Source of the DNA: Bacteroidales bacterium
GTDB taxonomy: Bacteria; Bacteroidota; Bacteroidia; Bacteroidales; F082
DNA: 64,000 nucleotides
Direction of reading: 5' to 3'
Assembly (NCBI GenBank): GCA_024710405.1
Contig: JANJUV010000019.1
Location: 62,001-126,000, forward strand
The first letter of the stretch is position 1, and each line of letters begins with the position of its first letter. Positions 47,310 through 54,149 of the stretch are shown here, piece by piece. Below the pieces are notes generated by a model. That model was not told the origin of the DNA. It ran no database searches and saw only the letters and a list, made by a program, of their open reading frames with translations. Made by a program: the position numbers and the translations under genes.

Positions 47310-48566
47310 TTAGTTTACCATTAGTTTCTGAACAGATTCAGTTGTGCCCGAAACTATCCGCACGATATATAGTCCTTTGGAAAAGGTTGTCAGGTCGAGG
47401 TTCATTGATGATTGTCCAGGTATAATTGTTTGGTTGTAAATCTGTTTGCCCAGTTGATCGTAAATAATGATGTTGCCTGACAACTGTGTTAAGCCGGTAA
47501 TGGTGAGCTTATCATTAGCTGGATTTGGATACAACACAAATGAGTTGTCGCCTGATTCAACTTCAGTGTTTCCTACAAGGCTGATTACTTTCTTCAAAAA
47601 TCCGGTTTTTCCATTTGCAGTACCACCAAAATAGGTAGGGACAAATTTGTACACATTGCCTTCCTGAGTTTGTACGAAATAGGCAAGATCTTCTTCGATA
47701 AGCCACGAAAAACTATTCATGTCAAAGTTTTTCCAATTATGGCCGATACGTGTTTTATACAATTCAAATGGAGCAGCTGTCCAATCCTCAAAGTCTTCGT
47801 TTACAGGCTGAAACCTGTTGGCTCCAATATTAGCGTTTTGCAGTATGCCAACCACAGGATAATAAGACGGGTTGCCTTCAAGATCATACACGATTGCCAT
47901 ATAACGGCTGAACAGTAGATCCCAGCTATCCTTTGCCGGCTCACGATCCACAACCTGACCGATCATCAATGAGTAGTAAGCAAAAAGCTTTGAAGCGTAA
48001 TCATTAGCATTGAGCACAACGTTCATCTCATTGGATCCATCAATGTCGGCATATTTGAAATAATATGTATTTGAAACTGAGTTTTTACGCTGTAGCCAGA
48101 GTTTTTTGTGAGAACCATTGGGTAATTGAATAACATACAATGAATCGCCAATAACATCGTGGCTGATAGTGTTGTAAACTCCCCAGCCATAATCAGGATG
48201 CCCAAGGGAATTGCGGTTGAATGCACCATCTTCCCAAATGGTATCAGAGTTAAATATCGGTGTCCAGGAGTCGATACCGCTAATATTAACCGAGTTCCAT
48301 CCGCTGGTATCAGCATTGGGATAAGTATAGGCCAGCACACCATTGCCATCATTAATAATTACTCCGGCACTCCAGACATTGGTGTAGAATGCAATGTCCC
48401 AATTGCTTCTCGGTTCGGTTTTAATTACTCCGTTTTCAAAACTGTAATAAACATCATTGGCATAACCTTGACCCATGTTTGCTGTGTCGGAAACTGCCTG
48501 CCCATTTGCTGTGTTTGTGAATAGGGCAATTAAAACAATGAACGAAAGTGATAGAAACTTTTTCAT
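47310..48566 (-). CDS. HmuY-like protein with type-A T9SS sorting domain
   Basis: 418 residues: Sec signal peptide (to about ...FTNTANGQ), HmuY-like beta-rich body (SNWDIAFYTNVWSAGVI, YYFKYADIDGSNEMNVVLN, DSWDLLFSRYMAIVYD) and a C-terminal type-A sorting domain of about 75 residues: NSFVLYPNPANDKLTITG, IIIYDQLGKQI, LDLTTFSKGLYIVRIVSG and a final KLMVN. It would be exported by the type IX system and released or attached to A-LPS, in contrast to the lipid-anchored paralog downstream. First of three tightly spaced genes. Confidence 0.82.
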   Translation of the reverse strand: MKKFLSLSFIVLIALFTNTANGQAVSDTANMGQGYANDVYYSFENGVIKTEPRSNWDIAFYTNVWSAGVIINDGNGVLAYTYPNADTSGWNSVNISGIDSWTPIFNSDTIWEDGAFNRNSLGHPDYGWGVYNTISHDVIGDSLYVIQLPNGSHKKLWLQRKNSVSNTYYFKYADIDGSNEMNVVLNANDYASKLFAYYSLMIGQVVDREPAKDSWDLLFSRYMAIVYDLEGNPSYYPVVGILQNANIGANRFQPVNEDFEDWTAAPFELYKTRIGHNWKNFDMNSFSWLIEEDLAYFVQTQEGNVYKFVPTYFGGTANGKTGFLKKVISLVGNTEVESGDNSFVLYPNPANDKLTITGLTQLSGNIIIYDQLGKQIYNQTIIPGQSSMNLDLTTFSKGLYIVRIVSGTTESVQKLMVN

Positions 48567-48681
48567 GAAAATATGGTTTTAATAAACAATTAATTGAACT
48601 ATAATTCCTTAATAGCAGCTGTTTATACATACAGCTGAATCTTGAATTCTTAAAATACCGGATGAAAATTCGGTTGTGGAA

Positions 48682-49050
48682 CTAAACGCAGTAGGGTGGA
48701 GCCCTCAGTATTTTTCGTGTAAACAGCAAGATGCCTGAGGGCTGAAGTTGCAATAGTCCAAGTTCATACTGCATGGCAATGAATTGTACTATCTGGTCAA
48801 AATGCACATAGACAGCTTCGGCACTGTTGTTGTCTGTGTTTTGCTTATCGGCAGGTTTAATATGACCGAAATGCCCTGTTTTGCCGTCATCCTTTGACTT
48901 AGGTTTTGAAAAAGGGCTATGGGTGTCGAAGAAGTTGTTCCCGAATATCTTTTCCTGATGGTAGGTGATCAGGTCGCCAATCACCATCCAGAAAATGGCG
49001 AAAGCCATAATCAACTTGATCAGTTTCGATACCGGGTTTTGTCTATTCAT
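48682..49050 (-). CDS. small membrane protein of unknown function
   Basis: 122 residues: one N-terminal membrane segment (KLIKLIMAFAIFWMVIGDLI), a polar His/Lys/Asp-rich middle (GKTGHFGHIKPADKQNTD) and a C-terminal part ending LRAPPYCV. I do not recognise a family. It is the first gene of the run leading into the haem cluster (115 bases before the T9SS HmuY-like gene) and may belong to the same transcript. ATG at 49050 with a TAATTTTG box just upstream. Confidence 0.65.
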   Translation of the reverse strand: MNRQNPVSKLIKLIMAFAIFWMVIGDLITYHQEKIFGNNFFDTHSPFSKPKSKDDGKTGHFGHIKPADKQNTDNNSAEAVYVHFDQIVQFIAMQYELGLLQLQPSGILLFTRKILRAPPYCV

Positions 49051-49066
49051 GGCGCATGACTGGCCG

Positions 49067-49074
49067 CAAAATTA
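49067..49074 (-). promoter_or_regulatory. probable -7 element for the small membrane protein / haem cluster
   Basis: TAATTTTG on the minus strand, predicted leader about 13 bases. A half-site TTTAGAA is upstream at 49123-49129. Confidence 0.45.
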
Positions 49075-49214
49075 AGCATAAATAAGAATCATCACTCCAC
49101 AAAACGAACATAAAGGGCGTTATTTAGAAAGGACAGCAAAACAGATTAACAATTAGCAAAGCAGTAAATAACAATAGTTCAACAAATTATGGTGTTGTAT
49201 CCAAATTTCTTGAC

Positions 49215-49238
49215 TTGTTATAACAACCTATGTTATAA
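49215..49238. promoter_or_regulatory. composite palindrome, candidate operator
   Basis: TTGTTATAACAA (49215-49226) is a perfect 12-bp palindrome; TTATAACA (49218-49225) also pairs with TGTTATAA (49231-49238) across five bases. It lies between the flavodoxin 1 stop and the small membrane protein's promoter. No U-run, so it does not look like a terminator. Confidence 0.5.
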
Positions 49239-49248
49239 ATAAGAGGGG

Positions 49249-49749
49249 CTAACTCAAGGATTTTTTAAGTATTTTAACCCAGTCGCCGATACGTTTGTCG
49301 GTAAGCTCTGGCTGGTGGTGGTCGTCAATAACCAGTCCAACAAACTTATCATCCTTTTCAGCCAGTGAGAAATAATAGTTATAGCCTTCTTTCGGCCATT
49401 CGCCAACAACAACAGATTTGTCAGGTAAACGACAGTAGAGTGTTCCGAGGCCGTCAACAAAACTCTCAGGATATTCCATCTGATCACCAAGTCCGAAAAT
49501 TGCAATTTTTTTTCCGGTGAAGTCAATCTGGCCAAGTTCGTCGATGAAATCTTCCCAATCGTCCTGCATATCACCAATGCCCCAGGCAGAGGTTCCAAAA
49601 ATCAGGTTATTGTAAGATGCTATCATTTCTATAGTTGCTTCTTTTATGTTGTGTAATTCAACGGATCCTCCTAGCTCTTTGCTGATTTTTTCTGCTACAA
49701 CACGGGTTGCGCCTGATGTCGAACCGTAAAATATTCCCACTTTTTCCAT
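49249..49749 (-). CDS. fldA: flavodoxin (copy 1)
   Basis: FMN electron carrier that replaces ferredoxin, especially under iron limitation. 166 residues, long-chain type: FMN-phosphate loop GIFYGSTSGATRVVAEKI, LIFGTSAWGIGDMQDDWEDF (Trp at the isoalloxazine) and IFGLGDQMEYPESFVDGLG. ATG 49749. It has its own promoter and a Fur/PerR-like palindrome in the leader, separate from the flavodoxin 2 gene 93 bases upstream. Confidence 0.94.
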   Translation of the reverse strand: MEKVGIFYGSTSGATRVVAEKISKELGGSVELHNIKEATIEMIASYNNLIFGTSAWGIGDMQDDWEDFIDELGQIDFTGKKIAIFGLGDQMEYPESFVDGLGTLYCRLPDKSVVVGEWPKEGYNYYFSLAEKDDKFVGLVIDDHHQPELTDKRIGDWVKILKKSLS

Positions 49750-49761
49750 GAGTTCTGATTA

Positions 49762-49778
49762 TTTAGAATGATTTTAAA
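49762..49778. promoter_or_regulatory. Fur/PerR-like 17-bp palindrome in the flavodoxin 1 leader
   Basis: TTTAGAA-TGA-TTTTAAA, one mismatch from perfect symmetry. It matches the perfect palindrome before the hemerythrin operon (51720-51736). Read as 7-1-7 (TTAGAAT-G-ATTTTAA) it has the format of Fur/PerR boxes. Placed 10 bases downstream of the -7 box, where a bound repressor would block transcription. Confidence 0.6.
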
Positions 49779-49787
49779 TTCGGGCTG

Positions 49788-49818
49788 CAAAATTACTGTT
49801 AATTCAAACAAATAACAA
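49788..49818 (-). promoter_or_regulatory. promoter of flavodoxin 1
   Basis: Minus strand TTG (49816-49818) and TAATTTTG (49788-49795), spacing 20; predicted start about 49784. Confidence 0.6.
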
Positions 49819-49842
49819 GCACAAAAGGTTTTACAACCGATT

Positions 49843-50352
49843 TCAGATATTAACCTGTATTTCGATTTTCACTTGATTGCACCAACTGTTTATCCTTGAT
49901 TTTGTCAATGACTCTTCGTTATCCTGATCAATAGCCAAACCTGCCAGCATTCCTCCCACCAAAGCCCTGGAATTTTTGAAAGAATAATGCTCAGGTGGCC
50001 AAAAACCTACAATTATGCTTTTATCTTTTAGTGCTGAGTACAAAAGCCCCAGACCATCCAGAAAGGTTTCAGGATAGTGTACCTGATCTCCTAATCCAAA
50101 CAGAGCAATCTTTTTCCGGGAAAGATCAGTTTGTTTGATCTTATCAAGAAACTTTTCCCAGTCATATTGCATGTTTCCAAAACCCCAGGTTGGGATTCCA
50201 AAAACAAGAAGATCATATGGCTCAAGGTCTTTTGATTGTGCAAATTCAACATTATGCAGTGTGGCATGAGGCGAAAATTCGTTCGCAACCATTTGTGCAA
50301 CCAGTAGCGTATTCCCGCTGGAAGTTCCATAAAAAACACCTGTTCTGATCAT
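49843..50352 (-). CDS. flavodoxin (copy 2)
   Basis: 169 residues with FMN loop GVFYGTSSGNTLLVAQMV, LVFGIPTWGFGNMQYDWEKF and LFGLGDQVHYPETFLDGLG; a long-chain flavodoxin, clearly paralogous to copy 1 but divergent outside FMN-binding loops. The start overlaps the LuxR-type gene stop (ATGA), so it is translated with the hemerythrin-regulator operon, whereas copy 1 is separately promoted. Confidence 0.92.
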   Translation of the reverse strand: MIRTGVFYGTSSGNTLLVAQMVANEFSPHATLHNVEFAQSKDLEPYDLLVFGIPTWGFGNMQYDWEKFLDKIKQTDLSRKKIALFGLGDQVHYPETFLDGLGLLYSALKDKSIIVGFWPPEHYSFKNSRALVGGMLAGLAIDQDNEESLTKSRINSWCNQVKIEIQVNI

Positions 50353-50957
50353 ATTTTATTTCCTTGTTCCAGTTCTTCCATACGGATCAGTTTGTTGAGA
50401 ATAGCATATACGGTTAAGCCTGAAATGGTTCGAATTCCCAACTTGCGTGTGATGTTTTTCCGGTGTGTCATCACTGTATGGGCACTAATGTATAGTTTAG
50501 ATGCTATTTCAGGATTTGTCCAGCCAAGTGCAATGTACTTAAGTATGGTGTTTTCTCGCTCACTCAGGCTTGTCGATTCATTTTCAGGTAATTGGTTATA
50601 ACATGCCCTGAAAACATCTTCAAAGGTTTTGATCAAACGCTGTTTTTCAAAAGTGGTGTCGATGACAAAGTCAAACTGACCTAAAACATTGTCTGTAGTC
50701 TCATGCTGAATAAGCGCAACAAATATGATAGGATTGTGATCGGGATCTCTTTTTCTTTCAATCAGGAATCCATTAAACAGCTTTGTATTGATGATAACAA
50801 CCTGAGGCTTTATTTTGTCTAATAACCGGTTGAAGTTAGTTCCAATTTGTTCGTATTCTTCCATGGAAAAAGTAATTCCACAATTTCCCAGCAGGGTTTT
50901 TATTCCCTCACGAATCAAATAGGACGGTTCAAAAAGAATGACAGAAAGATGAGCCAT
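50349..50957 (-). CDS. LuxR-type regulator with degenerate receiver domain
   Basis: 202 residues. C-terminal LuxR/NarL helix-turn-helix: LSERENTILKYIALGWTNPE and SAHTVMTHRKNITRKLGIRT. The N-terminal half is receiver-shaped (LSVILFEPSYLIREGIKTLL, PQVVIINTKLF), but the phospho-accepting Asp position after strand 3 is Asn and the acidic pair after strand 1 is reduced to a single Glu, so classical phosphorylation is unlikely. ATG 50957 (MAHLSVIL) is chosen over TTG 50990; it starts 4 bases after the hemerythrin gene. A redox or protein-protein signal is possible. Confidence 0.85.
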   Translation of the reverse strand: MAHLSVILFEPSYLIREGIKTLLGNCGITFSMEEYEQIGTNFNRLLDKIKPQVVIINTKLFNGFLIERKRDPDHNPIIFVALIQHETTDNVLGQFDFVIDTTFEKQRLIKTFEDVFRACYNQLPENESTSLSERENTILKYIALGWTNPEIASKLYISAHTVMTHRKNITRKLGIRTISGLTVYAILNKLIRMEELEQGNKI

Positions 50958-50961
50958 TAGT

Positions 50962-51696
50962 TCAGGTTCTTCTATTGTTTGACTCTTCAAGTTTCAGCTC
51001 CATTTGCGAAACCATAGGCACCAATATCAGATCCTCGATGTGTGCATGGTTGTTCAGGTCTTTCTCCAGTTCGAAGAGTTCGTGCAACATATGATTGAAA
51101 AGCTTGCTGTCGCGCGGCGAAGGCATGTATTTAATAATTATGTTTTTAAGGTCGAAAAGCTTCGACTCCACATCATCATGTTCTTCTTCATATTGATCTA
51201 TGGAGTAATCAACGCAAGGGCTGCAGCTTGAATCATCCAATGAATTGAGTGCGCGTTCAAGTGCCAGAATGTAGGGGTAAACTCGTTGTTCTTCGGAGAG
51301 TATATGGTTGGTAAGCTCATTTTTGTAATCATGGAAGAATTGCTGAAGCAATATCAGGTGAGTGGATTCATAATCTTTCTCGTCCGATAATTTGTCGATA
51401 ATACGTTCAATATCAGGTATTTTATATTCTAAATAGTATTTATGTGTTTTTTGCAGATAATCGATCAGCATGCCAACCGGAAAACCCTGAAGCTCACGAA
51501 CCGGAAAATAAGTCTGATCATGATATGTGTTTACGATTTCGAGGAAAAAATTGAGGTTTACATGATAGTGCTCACAAACTTCCCTGACACTCTTTTCACC
51601 AAATCCCAGCTGAATGCCAAACCTGTTGATAACATGCAGCAAATGGTGATTCATATGAATCACATCAGCCATCTTCATTTCCTTGTTAATGTGCAT
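50962..51696 (-). CDS. hemerythrin-domain protein, RIC/ScdA-like
   Basis: 244 residues. N-terminal segment resembles the DUF542 domain of iron-sulfur repair proteins (ADVIHMNHHLLHVINRFGI...SVREVCEHYHV), but the usual Cys pair (DFCC) is replaced by QLGFGEK. The hemerythrin four-helix bundle carries plausible di-iron ligands: FFHDYKNELTNHILSEE, YEEEHDDVESK and LNNHAHIEDLILVP. RIC/YtfE proteins repair Fe-S clusters or handle NO after stress. First gene of the operon with the LuxR-type gene and flavodoxin 2. ATG 51696. Confidence 0.85.
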   Translation of the reverse strand: MHINKEMKMADVIHMNHHLLHVINRFGIQLGFGEKSVREVCEHYHVNLNFFLEIVNTYHDQTYFPVRELQGFPVGMLIDYLQKTHKYYLEYKIPDIERIIDKLSDEKDYESTHLILLQQFFHDYKNELTNHILSEEQRVYPYILALERALNSLDDSSCSPCVDYSIDQYEEEHDDVESKLFDLKNIIIKYMPSPRDSKLFNHMLHELFELEKDLNNHAHIEDLILVPMVSQMELKLEESNNRRT

Positions 51697-51719
51697 GATA
51701 ATAATGAGTTGTTGAATAA

Positions 51720-51736
51720 TTTAGAAAGATTCTAAA
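51720..51736. promoter_or_regulatory. Fur/PerR-like 17-bp palindrome before the hemerythrin operon
   Basis: TTTAGAA-AGA-TTCTAAA, perfect inverted repeat. It covers the predicted transcription start (about 51736) directly downstream of the minus-strand -7 box. See the near-identical site at 49762-49778. Confidence 0.65.
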
Positions 51737-51739
51737 TGA

Positions 51740-51747
51740 CAAAATTA
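51740..51747 (-). promoter_or_regulatory. -7 element of the hemerythrin operon
   Basis: TAATTTTG on the minus strand, identical to the flavodoxin 1 box. No clear -33 element. Confidence 0.5.
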
Positions 51748-51758
51748 CTAAAGAATCA

Positions 51759-52823
51759 TTATTCGTCTGACCATTGTCTCAGGAATTCACGCAATGGGAA
51801 ATGTGATGCGATTAGCGGAGGTTTGTATTCTTTGTGACTGTAAGGGTATTTTCCGCCGAATTCACTTTGGTTGCAGCTCGCAAACCAATTCAGGTTTTTC
51901 AGATGATTAGCAAGATATTCCTGTTCGGGTTGACCCGGAGTTGGTACAAGAAAAGCCTCCCTGCCGGTAGCCATTAAATCCATAAGTGTTGAATAGCCCG
52001 AGCGGCAAATAATATGGTCGGCATTCAGAAACAAATCATGCATTTCCCATCCTTTCAGATAGTTGTAAATTTGAATGTTTGGGGCACAGTTAATGATGGT
52101 TGTCACATCAGGAAGCCCCCTGAGCAGTTTTAATGGGCATCCACTTTCAGTAAAATGTTTGATGATCGATTGTTCAAAAAGGCTTCTCTGGGGTTCAGGT
52201 CCTGAAACAACCGCAAGCACAAAATGGTCTTTTGTTGCTTGTAGGTGTGCGTCATTGACCGATGACAAAAAACGGCTTAGCATACCAATATAACGGATTG
52301 GTATTTTAATTCCGTTTTGATTGCTGAGTCTGCCGCTGAGTCTGGGATTTGTTTCAAAATCAGGCACCCAGCACTGATCAAACCGGTTGATTAGCCTATG
52401 TATCATATTCTGAATCAGAGGTTCTGCCCATTTGACTTTTTCAGGAAGAGCCAGATTTAACTGATGTGAAATTAAAACTGAGGGCAGGTTTTTATGATAA
52501 GCACCATAACGATTGTCAGATATAATGGCATCAATCCTAAGATCTCTGGCTTTTTGAATGATAAAACGATTTTCATGCTTTAGGGAACTTAATAGTGAAG
52601 GAGTTTGAAGCACTATACTCATCAACTGACTGTCAGATGCACTATATCTAATATGTATCCCCGGAAATCTGATGTGTTCCAGGGTCGGGAACTCTTGTCT
52701 CAGCAAATCAAATGATGCACCATCGGCAGCGATTATCACTTCATGACCAAGTTCAGCAAGATGTTGTATTATTGGAATACATCGGGTTGCATGCCCGATG
52801 CCCCAATTTAGCGGGCAGATCAT
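51759..52823 (-). CDS. MurG-like family 28 glycosyltransferase
   Basis: 354 residues, GT-B fold: N-terminal MICPLNWGIGHATRCIPIIQ (glycine loop GxGHxxR), C-terminal donor domain with LAVVSGPEPQRSLFE, and near the end ADHIICRSGYSTLMDLMATG and LVPTPGQPEQEYLANHL, the UDP-sugar-binding pattern (SG..T..E, P...QE) of MurG relatives. A dedicated murG would be expected in the dcw cluster, so this is probably a lipid or surface-glycan transferase. TTG 52865 and GTG 52847 are in frame, but a -7 box at 52863-52870 favours ATG 52823. Confidence 0.8.
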   Translation of the reverse strand: MICPLNWGIGHATRCIPIIQHLAELGHEVIIAADGASFDLLRQEFPTLEHIRFPGIHIRYSASDSQLMSIVLQTPSLLSSLKHENRFIIQKARDLRIDAIISDNRYGAYHKNLPSVLISHQLNLALPEKVKWAEPLIQNMIHRLINRFDQCWVPDFETNPRLSGRLSNQNGIKIPIRYIGMLSRFLSSVNDAHLQATKDHFVLAVVSGPEPQRSLFEQSIIKHFTESGCPLKLLRGLPDVTTIINCAPNIQIYNYLKGWEMHDLFLNADHIICRSGYSTLMDLMATGREAFLVPTPGQPEQEYLANHLKNLNWFASCNQSEFGGKYPYSHKEYKPPLIASHFPLREFLRQWSDE

Positions 52824-52862
52824 TATCCTTTTGGAAACAGTTGTCACAGTAGGCCGTTTCAG

Positions 52863-52870
52863 CAAAAGTA
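52863..52870 (-). promoter_or_regulatory. probable -7 element for the MurG-like gene
   Basis: TACTTTTG on the minus strand, predicted leader about 35 bases to ATG 52823. Confidence 0.4.
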
Positions 52871-52992
52871 GAAATTAAATCCACTTTTCACTGCCGAAGA
52901 ATAGACACCATCCTTAAGTTATACAGTAACAACCTACTTAGTAATTAGTATATATATATTACTATAAATAACTGTTATACAATTTATTAACA

Positions 52993-53026
52993 TTGTTTTT
53001 GAAGTCGAGAAAATCTTGTATTTTTG
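52993..53026 (+). promoter_or_regulatory. probable promoter of dprA
   Basis: TATTTTTG at 53019-53026, with TTG at 52993 or TTTG at 52998-53001 as -33. Predicted transcription start about 53030, two bases before the ATG at 53032. Confidence 0.5.
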
Positions 53027-53031
53027 ATCCC

Positions 53032-54135
53032 ATGTCAGAACAGCTTTTGTATCAGATAGCACTTACCCAGATCCCTGGTGTCGGGGATATTATGGGCAAA
53101 AAGTTGATTGCATGGTGTGGCAGTGCTGAAGCTGTTTTTGCTGAAAAGCGTCGATCACTGTCCAAAATACCGGGTATGGGTTCGTACACTTTGAATGCAA
53201 TCCATCAATTTAACGATTTTGGCAGGGCGGAGGAAGAAATTCGGTTCATATATAAAGAGCAGGTAAAACCTTTGTTTTTTACCGATCCGGATTATCCCAA
53301 AAGACTACTACATTGTGCCGACAGTCCGATGATGCTTTATTATAAAGGAAGTGCTGATCTTAATGCACAACGCATCATTGCTGTCGTTGGTACTCGTAAT
53401 GCCACAGAATATGGTCGTTCGCTGTGCGAAAAACTTATAGATGAGCTGGTTGTTTCTGATGTATTGGTAGTGAGTGGTCTCGCTTATGGTATCGACAGTT
53501 GTGCCCACCGATCAGCAATCAAGGCAGGTTTGAATACTATAGGCGTAATGGCACATGGGCACGACAGAGTTTATCCGGCAATAAACCGGAGTCTTGCCGA
53601 ACGTATGCTTGCTCAGGGTGGATTGGTGACTGAGTTCCTCAGCCAAACAAATCCTGACAGAGAGAATTTTCCGCGCAGGAATCGCATTGTTGCAGGAATG
53701 TGTGATGCTATCGTTGTTGTTGAATCAGCAAAAAAGGGAGGGGCGCTGATTACGGCCGACATAGCTAATTCATATAACCGGGATGTTTTTGCTTTTCCTG
53801 GAAGGGTAGGTGATCAGTTAAGTGAAGGCTGCAATTACTTCATCCGAACAAACAGAGCGGCTTTGCTCGAAAGTGCTGATAACATAAGATATATTATGGG
53901 TTGGGACGATAAAACTCCTGGTAGCGGAAAACAAACCAGACTTTTCAGAGAATTCAATCCTGATGAAAGCAAAATAATGGAGATTTTGAAAACGACAAAG
54001 GGATACGAATGTGGCATTGACGACCTGATGCTACGCAGCGAATTGCCAGCCTCCAAGGTAGCAGCTATACTATTGGGTTTCGAATTTGAAGCGATTGTGA
54101 CTGCCTTACCGGGTAAACGTTACCGCTTATCTTGA
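53032..54135 (+). CDS. dprA: DNA-processing protein DprA
   Basis: Loads RecA onto incoming single-stranded DNA in natural transformation. 367 residues: N-terminal helix-hairpin-helix/SAM-like region (TQIPGVGDIMGKKLIAW, LSKIPGMGSYTLNAI), Rossmann core (IIAVVGTRNATEYGRSLCEK, VVSGLAYGIDSCAHRSAI, GGLVTEFLSQTNPDRENFPR, RRNRIVAGMCDAIVVVES, GALITADIANSYNRDVFAFP) and a C-terminal winged-helix-like domain (DLMLRSELPASKVAAILLGF). ATG 53032 fits; the frame open from 52993 contains the promoter. Convergent with the PrsW-like gene. Confidence 0.95.
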   Translation: MSEQLLYQIALTQIPGVGDIMGKKLIAWCGSAEAVFAEKRRSLSKIPGMGSYTLNAIHQFNDFGRAEEEIRFIYKEQVKPLFFTDPDYPKRLLHCADSPMMLYYKGSADLNAQRIIAVVGTRNATEYGRSLCEKLIDELVVSDVLVVSGLAYGIDSCAHRSAIKAGLNTIGVMAHGHDRVYPAINRSLAERMLAQGGLVTEFLSQTNPDRENFPRRNRIVAGMCDAIVVVESAKKGGALITADIANSYNRDVFAFPGRVGDQLSEGCNYFIRTNRAALLESADNIRYIMGWDDKTPGSGKQTRLFREFNPDESKIMEILKTTKGYECGIDDLMLRSELPASKVAAILLGFEFEAIVTALPGKRYRLS

Positions 54136-54149
54136 AGCTGTTGTTCTGA

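Noticed and set aside
48600-48650. Inverted repeat CAGCTGT...ACAGCTG between the T9SS HmuY-like gene and the small membrane protein
   Set aside because: No U-run, only a 7-bp stem built from a self-complementary hexamer; too weak to call a terminator or operator.
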